Assembly: GCA_013286465.1 (NCBI GenBank)
Contig: JABDFR010000006.1
Location: 1-64,000, forward strand
Reading direction: 5' to 3'
DNA from: Acidobacteriota bacterium
GTDB lineage: Bacteria; Acidobacteriota; Terriglobia; Acidiferrales; UBA7541
Length of the DNA stretch: 64,000 nucleotides
Shown here: positions 1 through 7,596 of the stretch, one piece after another
Layout: each line of letters opens with the position of its first letter
Position numbering within the stretch: the stretch's first letter is position 1
The notes under the pieces: model-generated
What the model saw: the letters and a program-made list of their open reading frames with translations, nothing else
The model's database searches: none
What the model was told of the DNA's origin: nothing
Program-made: the position numbers and the translations under genes

Positions 1-255
1 CGATTGCTTTGCCATACGGTGATTCGCAAGAGCGAGATTGAAGGGGAATTTGGGATTTCGTTTGGCGAGTACTTTGCGCCGGAGCTTGTGCAACTGGATG
101 AATTGCGGGCGGACGGGCTCGTTGAAATTGGCGGTGACGAAATTCGCGTTACGGCGCTGGGGCGGGTTTTTATTCGTAATCTGGGAATGATCTTCGATCG
201 TTATCTTCGTGAGCAGCAAATGGATGCTCGCCCGCTTTTTTCCAAGACGCTTTAG
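1..255 (+). CDS. hemN: Oxygen-independent coproporphyrinogen III dehydrogenase, C-terminal fragment (cut by window edge)
   Basis: The frame is open from base 1, so only the last 84 residues are visible. They match the C-terminal HemN domain of radical SAM coproporphyrinogen III dehydrogenases: an acidic 'LDELRADGLVEI' stretch followed by 'TALGRVFIRNLGMIFDRY', close to the conserved 'T..GR..IRN....FD' ending of HemN. The radical SAM CxxxCxxC core lies outside the window. The enzyme would make protoporphyrinogen IX in the cytoplasm. The next gene, 12 bp downstream, is the enzyme for the following haem step, which supports the call and an operon. Confidence 0.75.
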   Translation, partial: RLLCHTVIRKSEIEGEFGISFGEYFAPELVQLDELRADGLVEIGGDEIRVTALGRVFIRNLGMIFDRYLREQQMDARPLFSKTL

Positions 256-267
256 TTTTGCTGCGGC

Positions 268-1665
268 ATGCCTGAACCATTTCAAGTCGCGATTGTGGGT
301 GGGGGGATTTCCGGATTGGCTTGCGCGCACCGGTTGCGTGGGCTGGGTGTGCCTGCTGTGGTGTTGGAATCGGAGGGGCGCGGCGGCGGGGTGATTGGGA
401 CTGTTGAGCGGAATGGATTTCTATTTGAGGCTGGGCCGCAGAGTTTTTTGGGGACTGCGCCGGTGCTGGAGTTGATTCGCGAATTGAAGCTTGAGGGCGA
501 ATTGGTGCAGGCGGATCCGAATGCTCCTCGCTTTGTCTTTGTGAAGGGACGATTGCAGGCTGTGCCGAGGTCGCCTACTGCGCTGCTTACTAGTTCCCTT
601 TTGAGTGTGCGGTCGCGGTATCGCGTTTTGAGTGAGCCTTTGCGGCGGACTGCGCCTGTGCAGCATGAAGAGACTGTGGCGGATTTTGTGCGGCGGAAAT
701 TTGGGAACGAGATTTTGGAGTATCTCGTGGCGCCTTTTGTTTCGGGGGTTTATGCCGGGGATCCGGAGACGCTTAGTTTGCGGGCGGCGTTTCCTTCACT
801 GGATGAATGGGAACGGGAATATGGCAGCGTTTTGCGCGGGGCGATTAACTCGCGGAAGAAGCAGGGTGGCGCGCGTCCCGGGCTTTGCTCGTTTCGCGGC
901 GGCATGCGGGCTTTGCTGCAAGCACTGGAATCGGAATTGGGGGATGGTTTTGTTACGGGCGCGCGGGCGGAAGCGCTGGAGCGTGGCGGATCATCTGGAT
1001 TTACCTTGCGCTTTATGAAGGATGGACGGCAGGAATCGATTTCTGTTCGTGCGGTGGTTTTGGCTGCACCTGCTTATACCGCGGGACATTTGCTTTCGGG
1101 GGTTTCGCAGACGGCTGGGGACGCTTTGCTTGGCGTGAGTTATGCACCGGTGGCCGTGATTGCTACTGGTTACAAGCGGCAGCAAGTTGGGAATGCGCTG
1201 GTGGGATTTGGCGTTTTGATTCCGCGGAAGGCTGGGTTGCATACGCTCGGGACGGTTTGGAATTCTTCTCTATTTGCTGGGCGAGCGCCTAAGAATTCGG
1301 TGACGCTTACTAGTTTTGCTGGAGGCGTTACGGATGCTGAGATTGTTTCGCGAGAGGAAAGCGAGATTGGTGCGCTGGTTGAATCCGAGCTTGAGAATTT
1401 GCTTTCGATCTCTGGGCCGCCTGTGGCGCGGGAGATTTGGAGATACCCTCGGGCGCTGCCTCAATACAATTTGGGGCATGCGCATGTTCTGGAGAATGTG
1501 CGCGGGGCGTTGGCTGGCGTGCCTGGGATTCATTTGACGGGGAATTATTTGAGCGGACCTGCGATTGGGAATTGTGTGGAGCAGAGTGCGAGGACGGCGG
1601 AGGCGGTTTGTGCTTTTTTGCGGGGGGCGGGTGGTTCGGCGGCTGGGGCGGCTCGGGCGAATTGA
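268..1665 (+). CDS. hemY: Protoporphyrinogen oxidase, HemY type
   Basis: A 465-residue FAD-dependent oxidase that would convert protoporphyrinogen IX to protoporphyrin IX. The N-terminus has the dinucleotide-binding motif 'VAIVGGGISGLACA' (residues 7-20) and the C-terminus the FAD-contacting 'LSGPAIGNCVEQ' typical of the family. Length matches HemY proteins of about 450-480 residues. It starts 12 bp after the hemN stop, so the two are probably co-transcribed. The last residues are a Gly/Ala-rich tail without recognisable structure. The start is the first ATG after hemN; no strong Shine-Dalgarno is visible, consistent with translational coupling. Confidence 0.9.
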   Translation: MPEPFQVAIVGGGISGLACAHRLRGLGVPAVVLESEGRGGGVIGTVERNGFLFEAGPQSFLGTAPVLELIRELKLEGELVQADPNAPRFVFVKGRLQAVPRSPTALLTSSLLSVRSRYRVLSEPLRRTAPVQHEETVADFVRRKFGNEILEYLVAPFVSGVYAGDPETLSLRAAFPSLDEWEREYGSVLRGAINSRKKQGGARPGLCSFRGGMRALLQALESELGDGFVTGARAEALERGGSSGFTLRFMKDGRQESISVRAVVLAAPAYTAGHLLSGVSQTAGDALLGVSYAPVAVIATGYKRQQVGNALVGFGVLIPRKAGLHTLGTVWNSSLFAGRAPKNSVTLTSFAGGVTDAEIVSREESEIGALVESELENLLSISGPPVAREIWRYPRALPQYNLGHAHVLENVRGALAGVPGIHLTGNYLSGPAIGNCVEQSARTAEAVCAFLRGAGGSAAGAARAN

Positions 1666-1720
1666 ATTGGGCATCAGCTGAATGGCGACAAATGGGCCAC
1701 GTTTTCGCTCGCGTCACATC

Positions 1721-1751
1721 GGCGGGTGCAGCAAGCGGGCGCCCCTACGGG
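1721..1751. repeat. Dispersed hairpin repeat, 'GCAGCAAGC' subtype
   Basis: GGCGGGYGCAGCAAGC followed by GGCGCCCCTACGGG. The same arrangement recurs at 13345-13381. The end 'CCCCTACGGG' is shared with the other family-2 hairpins of this window. It lies between hemY and the convergent thioesterase gene. A short palindrome 'TTTCAAATTTGAAA' follows about 30 bp later. Confidence 0.6.
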
Positions 1752-1900
1752 AAAAATGCAACGACATGGGAAATTGCAAATTTCAAATTTGAAATTTCAG
1801 ATTGGGGAAACGGCAAAGACAAATGCGAATGCAGATCCGTCACCGCTAAAGCGGGTTCGGGATGACAACTAAAAACGAATTGCGCGGACGTCCACCTCGC

Positions 1901-2449
1901 TTAGGCTTGGGTGCGGTTGCGGTGGGCTAGGCGGATTTTGCGGCGGCCTTCGGCTTGCGTGTAGCGGCGGCGGTCTTCTTCGGTTTCTAGGATTAGGGGG
2001 CGGATTTCTTGTGGGTTGCGTTGGGCGTCTACCGCTACGAAGGTTAGATATGCACTGCTGGTGTGCAGTCTGTGGCCGGTGATGAAATTTTCTGAGAAAA
2101 CCTTTACGCCTACTTCCATGGAGGTGCGGAAGACTCGATTTACGCTGGATTTTAGGATGATTAGTTCGCCTACTCGGACGGGGTTGCGGAAGTCTACGTA
2201 ATCTACCGAGGCGGTTACTACGTGGCTGTTGGAATGGCGGTGGGCGGCTATGGCCCCGGCGATATCGACTAGGTGAAGGACTCGGCCGCCGAGGATGAAG
2301 CCTAGAGGGTTGGCGTCGTTGGGGAGGACGGCTTCTACCATTTCTGATTGCGAGGCGCTGACGGGGCGGCCCGTTAATTTCCCGGTCGTCTGGTCCGCGC
2401 TGCCGTGATTGCCAGACTTGTTTCGAGAGCTTGTCGATTTCTTTGCCAT
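1901..2449 (-). CDS. Acyl-CoA thioesterase, hot-dog fold (YciA/BACH-like)
   Basis: About 182 residues from the chosen start. The central segment 'GGRVLHLVDIAGAIAAHRH' carries the family pattern GG-x-L-x-x-x-D-x-AGAIAA, with the Asp that acts in hydrolysis of acyl-CoA thioesters. It is followed by 'VTASVDYVDFRNPV', the usual second hot-dog strand. The product is cytosolic and the preferred acyl chain cannot be read from sequence. The ORF track begins at 2542, but ATG 2449 has a clear GGGGAG ribosome site, and the longer version would run across the promoter of the divergent TPR gene. The first 35 residues are a charged, probably disordered tail. Confidence 0.85.
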   Translation of the reverse strand: MAKKSTSSRNKSGNHGSADQTTGKLTGRPVSASQSEMVEAVLPNDANPLGFILGGRVLHLVDIAGAIAAHRHSNSHVVTASVDYVDFRNPVRVGELIILKSSVNRVFRTSMEVGVKVFSENFITGHRLHTSSAYLTFVAVDAQRNPQEIRPLILETEEDRRRYTQAEGRRKIRLAHRNRTQA

Positions 2450-2488
2450 TTTTCTCCCCGCTCGAAATTTCGGTTTGCGCGGCTTTGC

Positions 2489-2517
2489 TTGGCGCTGGCA
2501 GTTTCGCCCGATATAAT
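2489..2517 (+). promoter_or_regulatory. Sigma-70-like promoter of the TPR gene
   Basis: TTGGCG (2489-2494), a 17-bp spacer, then a perfect TATAAT (2512-2517). The ATG at 2530 is only 12 bp past the -10 box, so the predicted start of transcription leaves about 6 nt of 5' leader and no Shine-Dalgarno. The mRNA would be nearly leaderless. Confidence 0.65.
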
Positions 2518-2529
2518 ACGCGCAGAACA

Positions 2530-2853
2530 ATGACGCAAACAACGAAGTCGCGGCGGGAAGTGCTTGAGGGATTTGTGCGGTCGAATCCGGGCGATGCGTT
2601 TGCGCGCTACGGACTGGCGCTGGAATGCGCGAAGTTGGGCGACGATGCTTCTGCTACCGACCACTTCCGGCAGCTTCTCGCGGCGCATCCGGAATATATT
2701 GCTGGATATTTTCAATTCGGGCAGTTGCTGGCGCGATTGGGTCAAATTCCCGAGGCGCGCCAGACGCTTTCGGCTGGGATTGCGATGGCTGGGAAAACCG
2801 GCGATACGCACGCGCGTGATGAGATGCAGGGGGCGCTTGATGCGCTGGTATGA
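2530..2853 (+). CDS. Small tetratricopeptide-repeat protein
   Basis: 107 residues. After a basic N-terminus the protein has TPR-like helix pairs: 'AFARYGLALECAKLGDDASATDHFRQLLAAHP' and 'IAGYFQFGQLLARLGQIPEARQTLSAGIAMA', each with the W/Y..G, A and P positions of the repeat. No signal peptide is present, so it is probably a cytosolic scaffold with an unknown partner. The ORF track starts upstream at 2431, but the promoter at 2489-2517 puts transcription after that point, so ATG 2530 is used. A Lon-N-domain gene follows 35 bp downstream and may be co-transcribed. Confidence 0.7.
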   Translation: MTQTTKSRREVLEGFVRSNPGDAFARYGLALECAKLGDDASATDHFRQLLAAHPEYIAGYFQFGQLLARLGQIPEARQTLSAGIAMAGKTGDTHARDEMQGALDALV

Positions 2854-2888
2854 AATGCGCTGCACCGCGTTATACGGGATTCTAGAAA

Positions 2889-3509
2889 TTGACTTCTGAA
2901 CGCATTACTTTGTTTCCACTCCAGATTGTTTTGTTTCCGCATGCTGCTGTCCCGCTGCATATTTTCGAGCCGCGTTACAAGGAACTGATACGGCGGTGTG
3001 TCGAAACGGACGCGGAATTTGGGATCGTGCTGGAGCAGCGTGGCGGCGTGGCGAAAGTTGGGTGCACCGCGCAGGTGGTGGAGATTACGCAGGAATATGA
3101 AGATGGGCGAATGGATATTGCTGTGGAAGGGCGCCGGGTATTTGAGGTTTTGGAATTGTTTCAGGACAAGCCGTGCTTGGAAGCTTTGGGGCGGATTTTG
3201 ACGGATGAGCCGGATCCTAAAAACATTGCCGCGCCTGAGGAAGTGATGGCGGCTTACGAGAAATGCCACGAACTGCTTTATGGATCTACGCCGGATGAGA
3301 TTGATCGCGACGAGCATCCTTCGCTGGCTTACGCCATTGCTGAGGATTTGCCGCTGGACTTGGAGGATAAGCAACTCTTGCTCGCCTTGCGGGATGAGAA
3401 TGAACGGTTGGTGCGCTTGCTCCCGATGATTCAGCAGCTTGTGCCTCGGGCGGAATCTCGGCAGAGGATGCGGCAGAAGGCTGGGGGGAACGGGCATGCG
3501 AAGGTTTAG
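2889..3509 (+). CDS. Lon N-terminal substrate-binding domain protein (LON-N/PUA-like)
   Basis: 206 residues with a TTG start. The opening 'TLFPLQIVLFPHAAVPLHIFEPRYKELIRRC' is the hallmark of the Lon protease N-terminal domain (pattern LP...LFP....LHIFE.RY). 'FGIVL' and 'EDGRMDIAVEGRRVFEV' continue the fold. No AAA+ ATPase or Ser-Lys protease domain follows, so this is the stand-alone LonN family, whose role is not well established. No signal peptide is present. Its TAG stop is the first triplet of a degenerate copy of the 175-bp repeat element. Confidence 0.85.
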   Translation: MTSERITLFPLQIVLFPHAAVPLHIFEPRYKELIRRCVETDAEFGIVLEQRGGVAKVGCTAQVVEITQEYEDGRMDIAVEGRRVFEVLELFQDKPCLEALGRILTDEPDPKNIAAPEEVMAAYEKCHELLYGSTPDEIDRDEHPSLAYAIAEDLPLDLEDKQLLLALRDENERLVRLLPMIQQLVPRAESRQRMRQKAGGNGHAKV

Positions 3510-3681
3510 TGCCGCGCGCGTCTGTTCCGGCATCTTATAATTCAGGCCTTCGATATGTCGCGGCATTGCCTTCGGGGCTAAATTTCAGAATTGTCGCTCT
3601 GGTTTTCTTTTGTAGGCCGCGCGTGATTTGGATTCCATTGGACATCTCGGTCGTCGGAGCCGGCAGGGACGCCAGCGGTAC
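3506..3681. repeat. 175-bp inverted-ended element, copy C (degenerate)
   Basis: The left end 'TTAGTGCCGCGCGCGTCTGTTCCGGCATCTTATAA' resembles the left end of copy A (33531). The right end 'TCGTCGGAGCCGGCAGGGACGCCAGCGGTAC' resembles the inverted right ends of copies A and B. Total length is 176 bp, against 175 and 174 for the others. The interior shows no clear similarity by eye. A 96-aa ORF (3509-3799) running through it is not considered real. Confidence 0.55.
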
Positions 3682-3718
3682 GGGGATTGGCTTACTATCC
3701 GGTCGTGGCTCCATCATC

Positions 3719-3724
3719 TATAAT
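3719..3724 (+). promoter_or_regulatory. Possible -10 box upstream of the AAA+ gene
   Basis: A perfect TATAAT 58 bp before the AAA+ start codon. No convincing -35 hexamer lies at 16-18 bp; TTGGCT at 3687 is too far. Weakly supported. Confidence 0.3.
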
Positions 3725-3782
3725 GATTGTTTGGCGCGGAAAGTTTTTGACTTGATTTGTTTTTATTTTTATCGAGGGGCTC

Positions 3783-5267
3783 ATGAGCAATCGTCCTAAG
3801 ACACTTGGCGAGCTTCGGCGCGGGGCTTGGTCGGAAGAGAAGATCGCTAAGCGTAGTGTGAAGCAGGAGCTGCGGGAGAATCTTTTGGAGCGGTTGGAGA
3901 AGGGTGAGCCGCTTTTTCCTGGGATTCATGGTTATGAGGAATCGGTGATTCCGCAGATCGTGAATGCGCTGCTTTCGCGGCACAATTTTATTTTGTTGGG
4001 TTTGCGGGGGCAGGCGAAGACCCGGATTTTGCGCGGGTTGGCGGCGCTGCTAGATGCTGAGATTCCTGCGATTGCCGGGTGCGAGATTAATGACAATCCT
4101 TATGCGCCGATTTGCCGGGCTTGCCGGGAACGCGTGAAGGCTGAGGGCGATGCTACGCCGATTGCGTGGATTCCGCGCGATTTGCGGTATGTGGAGAAGC
4201 TGGCTACGCCGGACGTGACCATAGCTGACATGATCGGCGACGTGGATCCGATTAAGGCGGCTCGGGGGGGACGGGATCTTTCGGATGAATTGACGATTCA
4301 TTACGGATTGCTTCCGCGGGCGAATCGCGGGATTTTTGCGATTAATGAATTGCCGGATTTGGCCGGGAAGATTCAGGTGGGGCTTTTCAACATCATGCAG
4401 GAAGGTGATGTGCAGATTAAGGGTTATCCGGTGCGGATGCCGCTGGACGTGCTCGTAGTTTTCACGGCGAACCCGGAAGACTACACGGCGCGCGGGAAAA
4501 TTATTACGCCTCTGAAGGATCGCATTGGCTCGGAAATTCGTACGCACTATCCGGCTACCGTGGAAGAAGGGATGTCGATTACCGCGCAGGAATCCTGGCT
4601 TGCGCGGGGTACGAACCTGCGGGTGGATGTGCCGGTTTATTTGTCGGAGGTGATTGAGGAGATTGCATTTTTGGCGCGCGAGGATAAGCGCGTGGATAAA
4701 CGGTCTGGGGTTAGCCAGCGTTTGCCGATCAGCGCGCTGGAGAATGTGGCTAGCAGTTCGGAGCAACGGGCGGTGCGGAATGGCGAACGTCATGCCGTGG
4801 CGCGGGTCGCTGATATTTATTCTGCGATTCCTGCAATGACTGGGAAGTTTGAATTGGAATATGAGGGCGAATTGCGCGGGGCTGACAATATTGCCCGGGA
4901 ATTGATTCGGGCGGCGGTGGGGAAAGTTTTCACGCGTTATTTTTCGGATGCGAATTTGCAGCCGGTGGTGCAGTGGTTTGAGATGGGTGGGGAGATGAAA
5001 GTTCCGGCGAACGCCGCGGCTGCCGACCACCATACGCAACTGAAGAAAATTCCTGGGCTTTTCGATAATTTGACGCCTTTGGGTGTGCGGGCTAAGGATG
5101 AAGCGGCGCTGATGGCTAGTGCGGCGGAATTTATTCTTGAGGGGCTTTGGGCGCACAAGCGCGTTAGCCGCAGCGAGGAACGCGGATTTTACGGTGAGGT
5201 GCGGAAAACGCCGGAGCCGCGCGAGCAGCAGCCGGGGCGCATGCCGCCGCGACGGCAGTTTAATTAG
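3783..5267 (+). CDS. MoxR/ChlI-like AAA+ ATPase (Mg-chelatase subunit I family)
   Basis: 494 residues. A Walker A of the MoxR type, 'GLRGQAKT', with Ala before Lys, lies near residues 72-79. A Walker B-like 'GIFAINELPDL' is near 182, and a sensor-1 'VVFTANPEDYTARG' near 226. A Cys triplet, C100 and C111-x2-C114, sits in the insertion after the first strand and may bind zinc or a cluster. The partner is the VWA gene 31 bp downstream; AAA+/VWA pairs act as ATP-driven chaperones or metal-insertion machines on a client protein, and here the client is unknown. A GAGGGGC ribosome site precedes the ATG. It is not a true chlI: no other chlorophyll gene is present. Confidence 0.85.
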   Translation: MSNRPKTLGELRRGAWSEEKIAKRSVKQELRENLLERLEKGEPLFPGIHGYEESVIPQIVNALLSRHNFILLGLRGQAKTRILRGLAALLDAEIPAIAGCEINDNPYAPICRACRERVKAEGDATPIAWIPRDLRYVEKLATPDVTIADMIGDVDPIKAARGGRDLSDELTIHYGLLPRANRGIFAINELPDLAGKIQVGLFNIMQEGDVQIKGYPVRMPLDVLVVFTANPEDYTARGKIITPLKDRIGSEIRTHYPATVEEGMSITAQESWLARGTNLRVDVPVYLSEVIEEIAFLAREDKRVDKRSGVSQRLPISALENVASSSEQRAVRNGERHAVARVADIYSAIPAMTGKFELEYEGELRGADNIARELIRAAVGKVFTRYFSDANLQPVVQWFEMGGEMKVPANAAAADHHTQLKKIPGLFDNLTPLGVRAKDEAALMASAAEFILEGLWAHKRVSRSEERGFYGEVRKTPEPREQQPGRMPPRRQFN

Positions 5268-5298
5268 AAGGTTCATCTAACTGGTTTAACTAAAAACG

Positions 5299-6567
5299 AT
5301 GCGCTACATCCGATATTCGCGATACACCGGAGAGGCCGCCGACGACGTGGACCTCCAGGATTTAATGAACAAGCTTTCCGATTTTCTGCTGCAGAGCGGA
5401 TTTGAATCGCAGTATGGGATTTATGAGATGGATCCGCAGATGTCGACTGAGCGGATGATGGACGAATTGCGCGAGGCCATTCTGCGGGCGCTCGAAGAGG
5501 GTGATTTGATTCCGCCGGAGCTGATGGAACAGCTCATGCAGAATCCGGACCTTTCGAAAAATCAGGAATTGCGGGAGATGATTGACCGCTTGATCGAGCG
5601 GTTGCAGGAAGAGGGATTTATTTCGCAGCAGCCGCCGCAAGTTACGCCGCCGCCGAGCCAGACTCCGGGTGGGCAGATTGGGCGCGACAACCCGGACGCG
5701 CAGGCGCGCTTTGAGATCACCGACAAGGCCATCGATTTTCTGGGATTTAAGACTTTGAAGGATTTGATGGCTTCGCTGGGGAAATCCAGTTTTGGGCGGC
5801 ATGATACTCGCGATTTGGCTACCGGGGTGGAATCGGGCGGCGTTTCGCGGCCTTATGAATTTGGCGATACTTTGAATCTGGATATTGGCGAGACGCTTTT
5901 TCGAGCGGTGCGGCGGCAGGGCGCGAAAGTGCCGATTGAGATTGATTATTCGGATTTGATGGTGCATCAGTGCGAGTATCAGAGTTCTTGCGCTACCGTG
6001 CTGATGCTCGATTGCAGCCATAGCATGATTCTGTATGGCGAGGATCGTTTTACGCCGGCGAAACGCGTGGCGCTGGCTTTGGCTCAACTGATTCGCACGC
6101 AGTATCCGGGGGATTCGCTGCATTGCGTTTTGTTTCATGATTCGGCGGAGGAGATTCCGCTGGGGAAATTGGCGCGGGTGCAGGTGGGACCTTATTACAC
6201 GAATACGCGCGAGGGATTGCGTTTGGCGCAGCGCATTTTGAACAAGCAGAAGAAAGATATGCGGCAGATTGTGATGATTACTGACGGGAAGCCTTCGGCG
6301 CTTACGCTGGAAGACGGACGGATTTATAAGAATGCGTTTGGGTTGGATCCGCTTGTCGTTACACAAACTTTGGAAGAAGTCACTAAGTGCCGGCGGGCTG
6401 GAATTTTGATCAATACTTTTATGCTGGCTAGTGATTATAGCTTGGTGCATTTTGTGCAGAAGGTTACTGAGCTTTGCCGCGGGAAGGCTTACTTCACTAC
6501 TCCTTACACGCTTGGGCAGTACCTGCTGATGGATTACGTGCAAAAGAAGACTCGGAATATTCATTAA
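5299..6567 (+). CDS. VWA-domain protein, partner of the AAA+ ATPase
   Basis: 422 residues, no signal peptide. The C-terminal half is a von Willebrand A domain with an intact MIDAS metal site: 'LMLDCSHSM' (DxSxS, near residue 235), a conserved Thr region, and 'MITDGKPS' (near 328). The N-terminal half is acidic and helical with a Pro/Gln-rich linker near residues 115-130. It probably binds the client protein or the AAA+ ring through Mg2+, as ChlD and CoxE-like proteins do. It lies 31 bp after the ATPase in the same direction, a pairing typical of MoxR/VWA systems. Confidence 0.85.
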   Translation: MRYIRYSRYTGEAADDVDLQDLMNKLSDFLLQSGFESQYGIYEMDPQMSTERMMDELREAILRALEEGDLIPPELMEQLMQNPDLSKNQELREMIDRLIERLQEEGFISQQPPQVTPPPSQTPGGQIGRDNPDAQARFEITDKAIDFLGFKTLKDLMASLGKSSFGRHDTRDLATGVESGGVSRPYEFGDTLNLDIGETLFRAVRRQGAKVPIEIDYSDLMVHQCEYQSSCATVLMLDCSHSMILYGEDRFTPAKRVALALAQLIRTQYPGDSLHCVLFHDSAEEIPLGKLARVQVGPYYTNTREGLRLAQRILNKQKKDMRQIVMITDGKPSALTLEDGRIYKNAFGLDPLVVTQTLEEVTKCRRAGILINTFMLASDYSLVHFVQKVTELCRGKAYFTTPYTLGQYLLMDYVQKKTRNIH

Positions 6568-6596
6568 ATTGCGTTTCATGGCTTGATCCTGCACGA

Positions 6597-6628
6597 AGAG
6601 GCCCGGCATAAAGCGCGGGCCCTACGGG
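6597..6628. repeat. Dispersed 32-bp hairpin repeat (family 2)
   Basis: AGAGGCCCGGCATAAAGCGCGGGCCCTACGGG. The same 32 bases occur in reverse complement at 38715-38746 with one difference. GC-rich arms flank a TAAA-containing loop and the unit ends in CCTACGGG. A second hairpin, GGGAGCTTGCTGCG/CGCAGCTCCC, follows directly. It lies in the 203-bp gap after the VWA gene. Confidence 0.75.
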
Positions 6629-6770
6629 AGCTTGCTGCGCTTCGCGCAGCTCCCGGGCGGGCTTGTGCTATCGGAACCTCGAAGCTTTCGCGGGCGGCAG
6701 GCATCCAATAGAGTGCGGTACAATTTTGGGCGAGATTACTTCTTTGGATTATTTTTGATGGAGGAACGCG

Positions 6771-7265
6771 TTGGGAATGTTGGCTGCGGGAAAAATGGCG
6801 CCGGATTTTACTTTGGAGGGCGTGGACGGGAAGAGTCATTCGTTGGCTGCGGCTTTGAAGAATGGGCCGGTGTTATTGGCGTTTTTTAAGATTTCTTGCC
6901 CAGTTTGCCAGTTCACTTTCCCTTATATCGAGCGGCTTTTTGAGAAGTATGGGAATTCTAAAGTGACGGTTTGGGGCGTTTCGCAGGATGACGCGCAGGA
7001 TACTTTGGAATTTTGTAAGGAATTCGACGTTTCGTTTCTGCAGCTCATCGATGCGAATGGTTATTCGGTTTCGAATCGGTATGGGATTACGAATGTGCCC
7101 ACTTTGTTTTTGATTGGGACGGACGGGCGGATTCGCATCAGCGAGACTGGATTTTCTAAGAAGGATTTGGAGGAGATTGCCAAGGAATTTGCTGCGGTGA
7201 ACGCTGTGCCGCCTGCTGCTTTATTCAAGCCTAGTGATATTGTCCCGGATTATAAGCCTGGTTGA
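6771..7265 (+). CDS. TlpA/AhpC-type thioredoxin-fold redoxin
   Basis: 164 residues. 'AAGKMAPDFTLEGVDGK' is the AhpC/TSA-Redoxin opening. The active site is 'SCPVCQF' (Cys43 and Cys46), a CxxC as in TlpA-like reductases rather than a single-Cys peroxidase. 'YGITNVPTLFLIGTDGRI' supplies the cis-Pro. No signal peptide or membrane anchor is visible, so it is probably a cytosolic thiol reductase or peroxidase. The TTG at 6771 sits 6 nt after a GGAGG site; ATG 6777 is the alternative. No redox partner is adjacent. Confidence 0.85.
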   Translation: MGMLAAGKMAPDFTLEGVDGKSHSLAAALKNGPVLLAFFKISCPVCQFTFPYIERLFEKYGNSKVTVWGVSQDDAQDTLEFCKEFDVSFLQLIDANGYSVSNRYGITNVPTLFLIGTDGRIRISETGFSKKDLEEIAKEFAAVNAVPPAALFKPSDIVPDYKPG

Positions 7266-7309
7266 GGATCGCGAAACTAGGTTCCGGGGGAACCTGCCGG
7301 CTTCGTCGC

Positions 7310-7471
7310 TCAGTCCAAAACTTCTTTGAGCAGATTCTTTTTATGTTTGGGCGGCTTTTTGCGCTTGTCGGGGATTACTCGCTCGGTTTGCGGAGTGCCG
7401 AGTGCCAGGCGGGCGCGGCGGCGGGCTTCTTTTGCGGCGCGGAATTTTTTGGGTTTGCGTAGCGGGCTCAT
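7310..7471 (-). CDS. Small basic conserved-type protein, 53 aa (not in the ORF track)
   Basis: A complete frame of 53 residues, ATG to TGA, with a GGAGG ribosome site 8 nt upstream. About a third of the residues are Lys or Arg: it opens 'MSPLRKPKKFRAAKEARRRA' and has 'PDKRKKPPKHKK' near its end. The composition suggests binding to RNA or nucleic acid, or a ribosome-associated peptide, but no function is recognised. A TATAAT on the minus strand (7492-7497) lies 20 nt upstream. From memory, similar short basic peptides occur in Acidobacteria; this was not checked. The plus-strand ORFs over the same bases lack support. Confidence 0.6.
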   Translation of the reverse strand: MSPLRKPKKFRAAKEARRRARLALGTPQTERVIPDKRKKPPKHKKNLLKEVLD

Positions 7472-7596
7472 TCCGGCGACCTCCGCGATGGATTATATAC
7501 TCGATTCATTTGGCGCCGGCGTGTCTGTGGGCATTTTACGATGCAGCCGCTACTTGCGGTTGACGCGCGTGCTCGTCTGCTGTCGAATGGATCTGC

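Noticed and set aside
3509-3799. 96-aa ORF after the Lon-N gene
   Set aside because: It runs through repeat element C and into the start of the AAA+ gene, and has no ribosome site or recognisable domain.
3783-6567. True magnesium chelatase (bchI/bchD)
   Set aside because: No bchH or other chlorophyll genes; the general MoxR/VWA pairing explains the sequences better.
7262-7462. 66-aa plus-strand ORF after the redoxin
   Set aside because: It is antisense to the 53-aa basic gene and overlaps the redoxin stop; no ribosome site.
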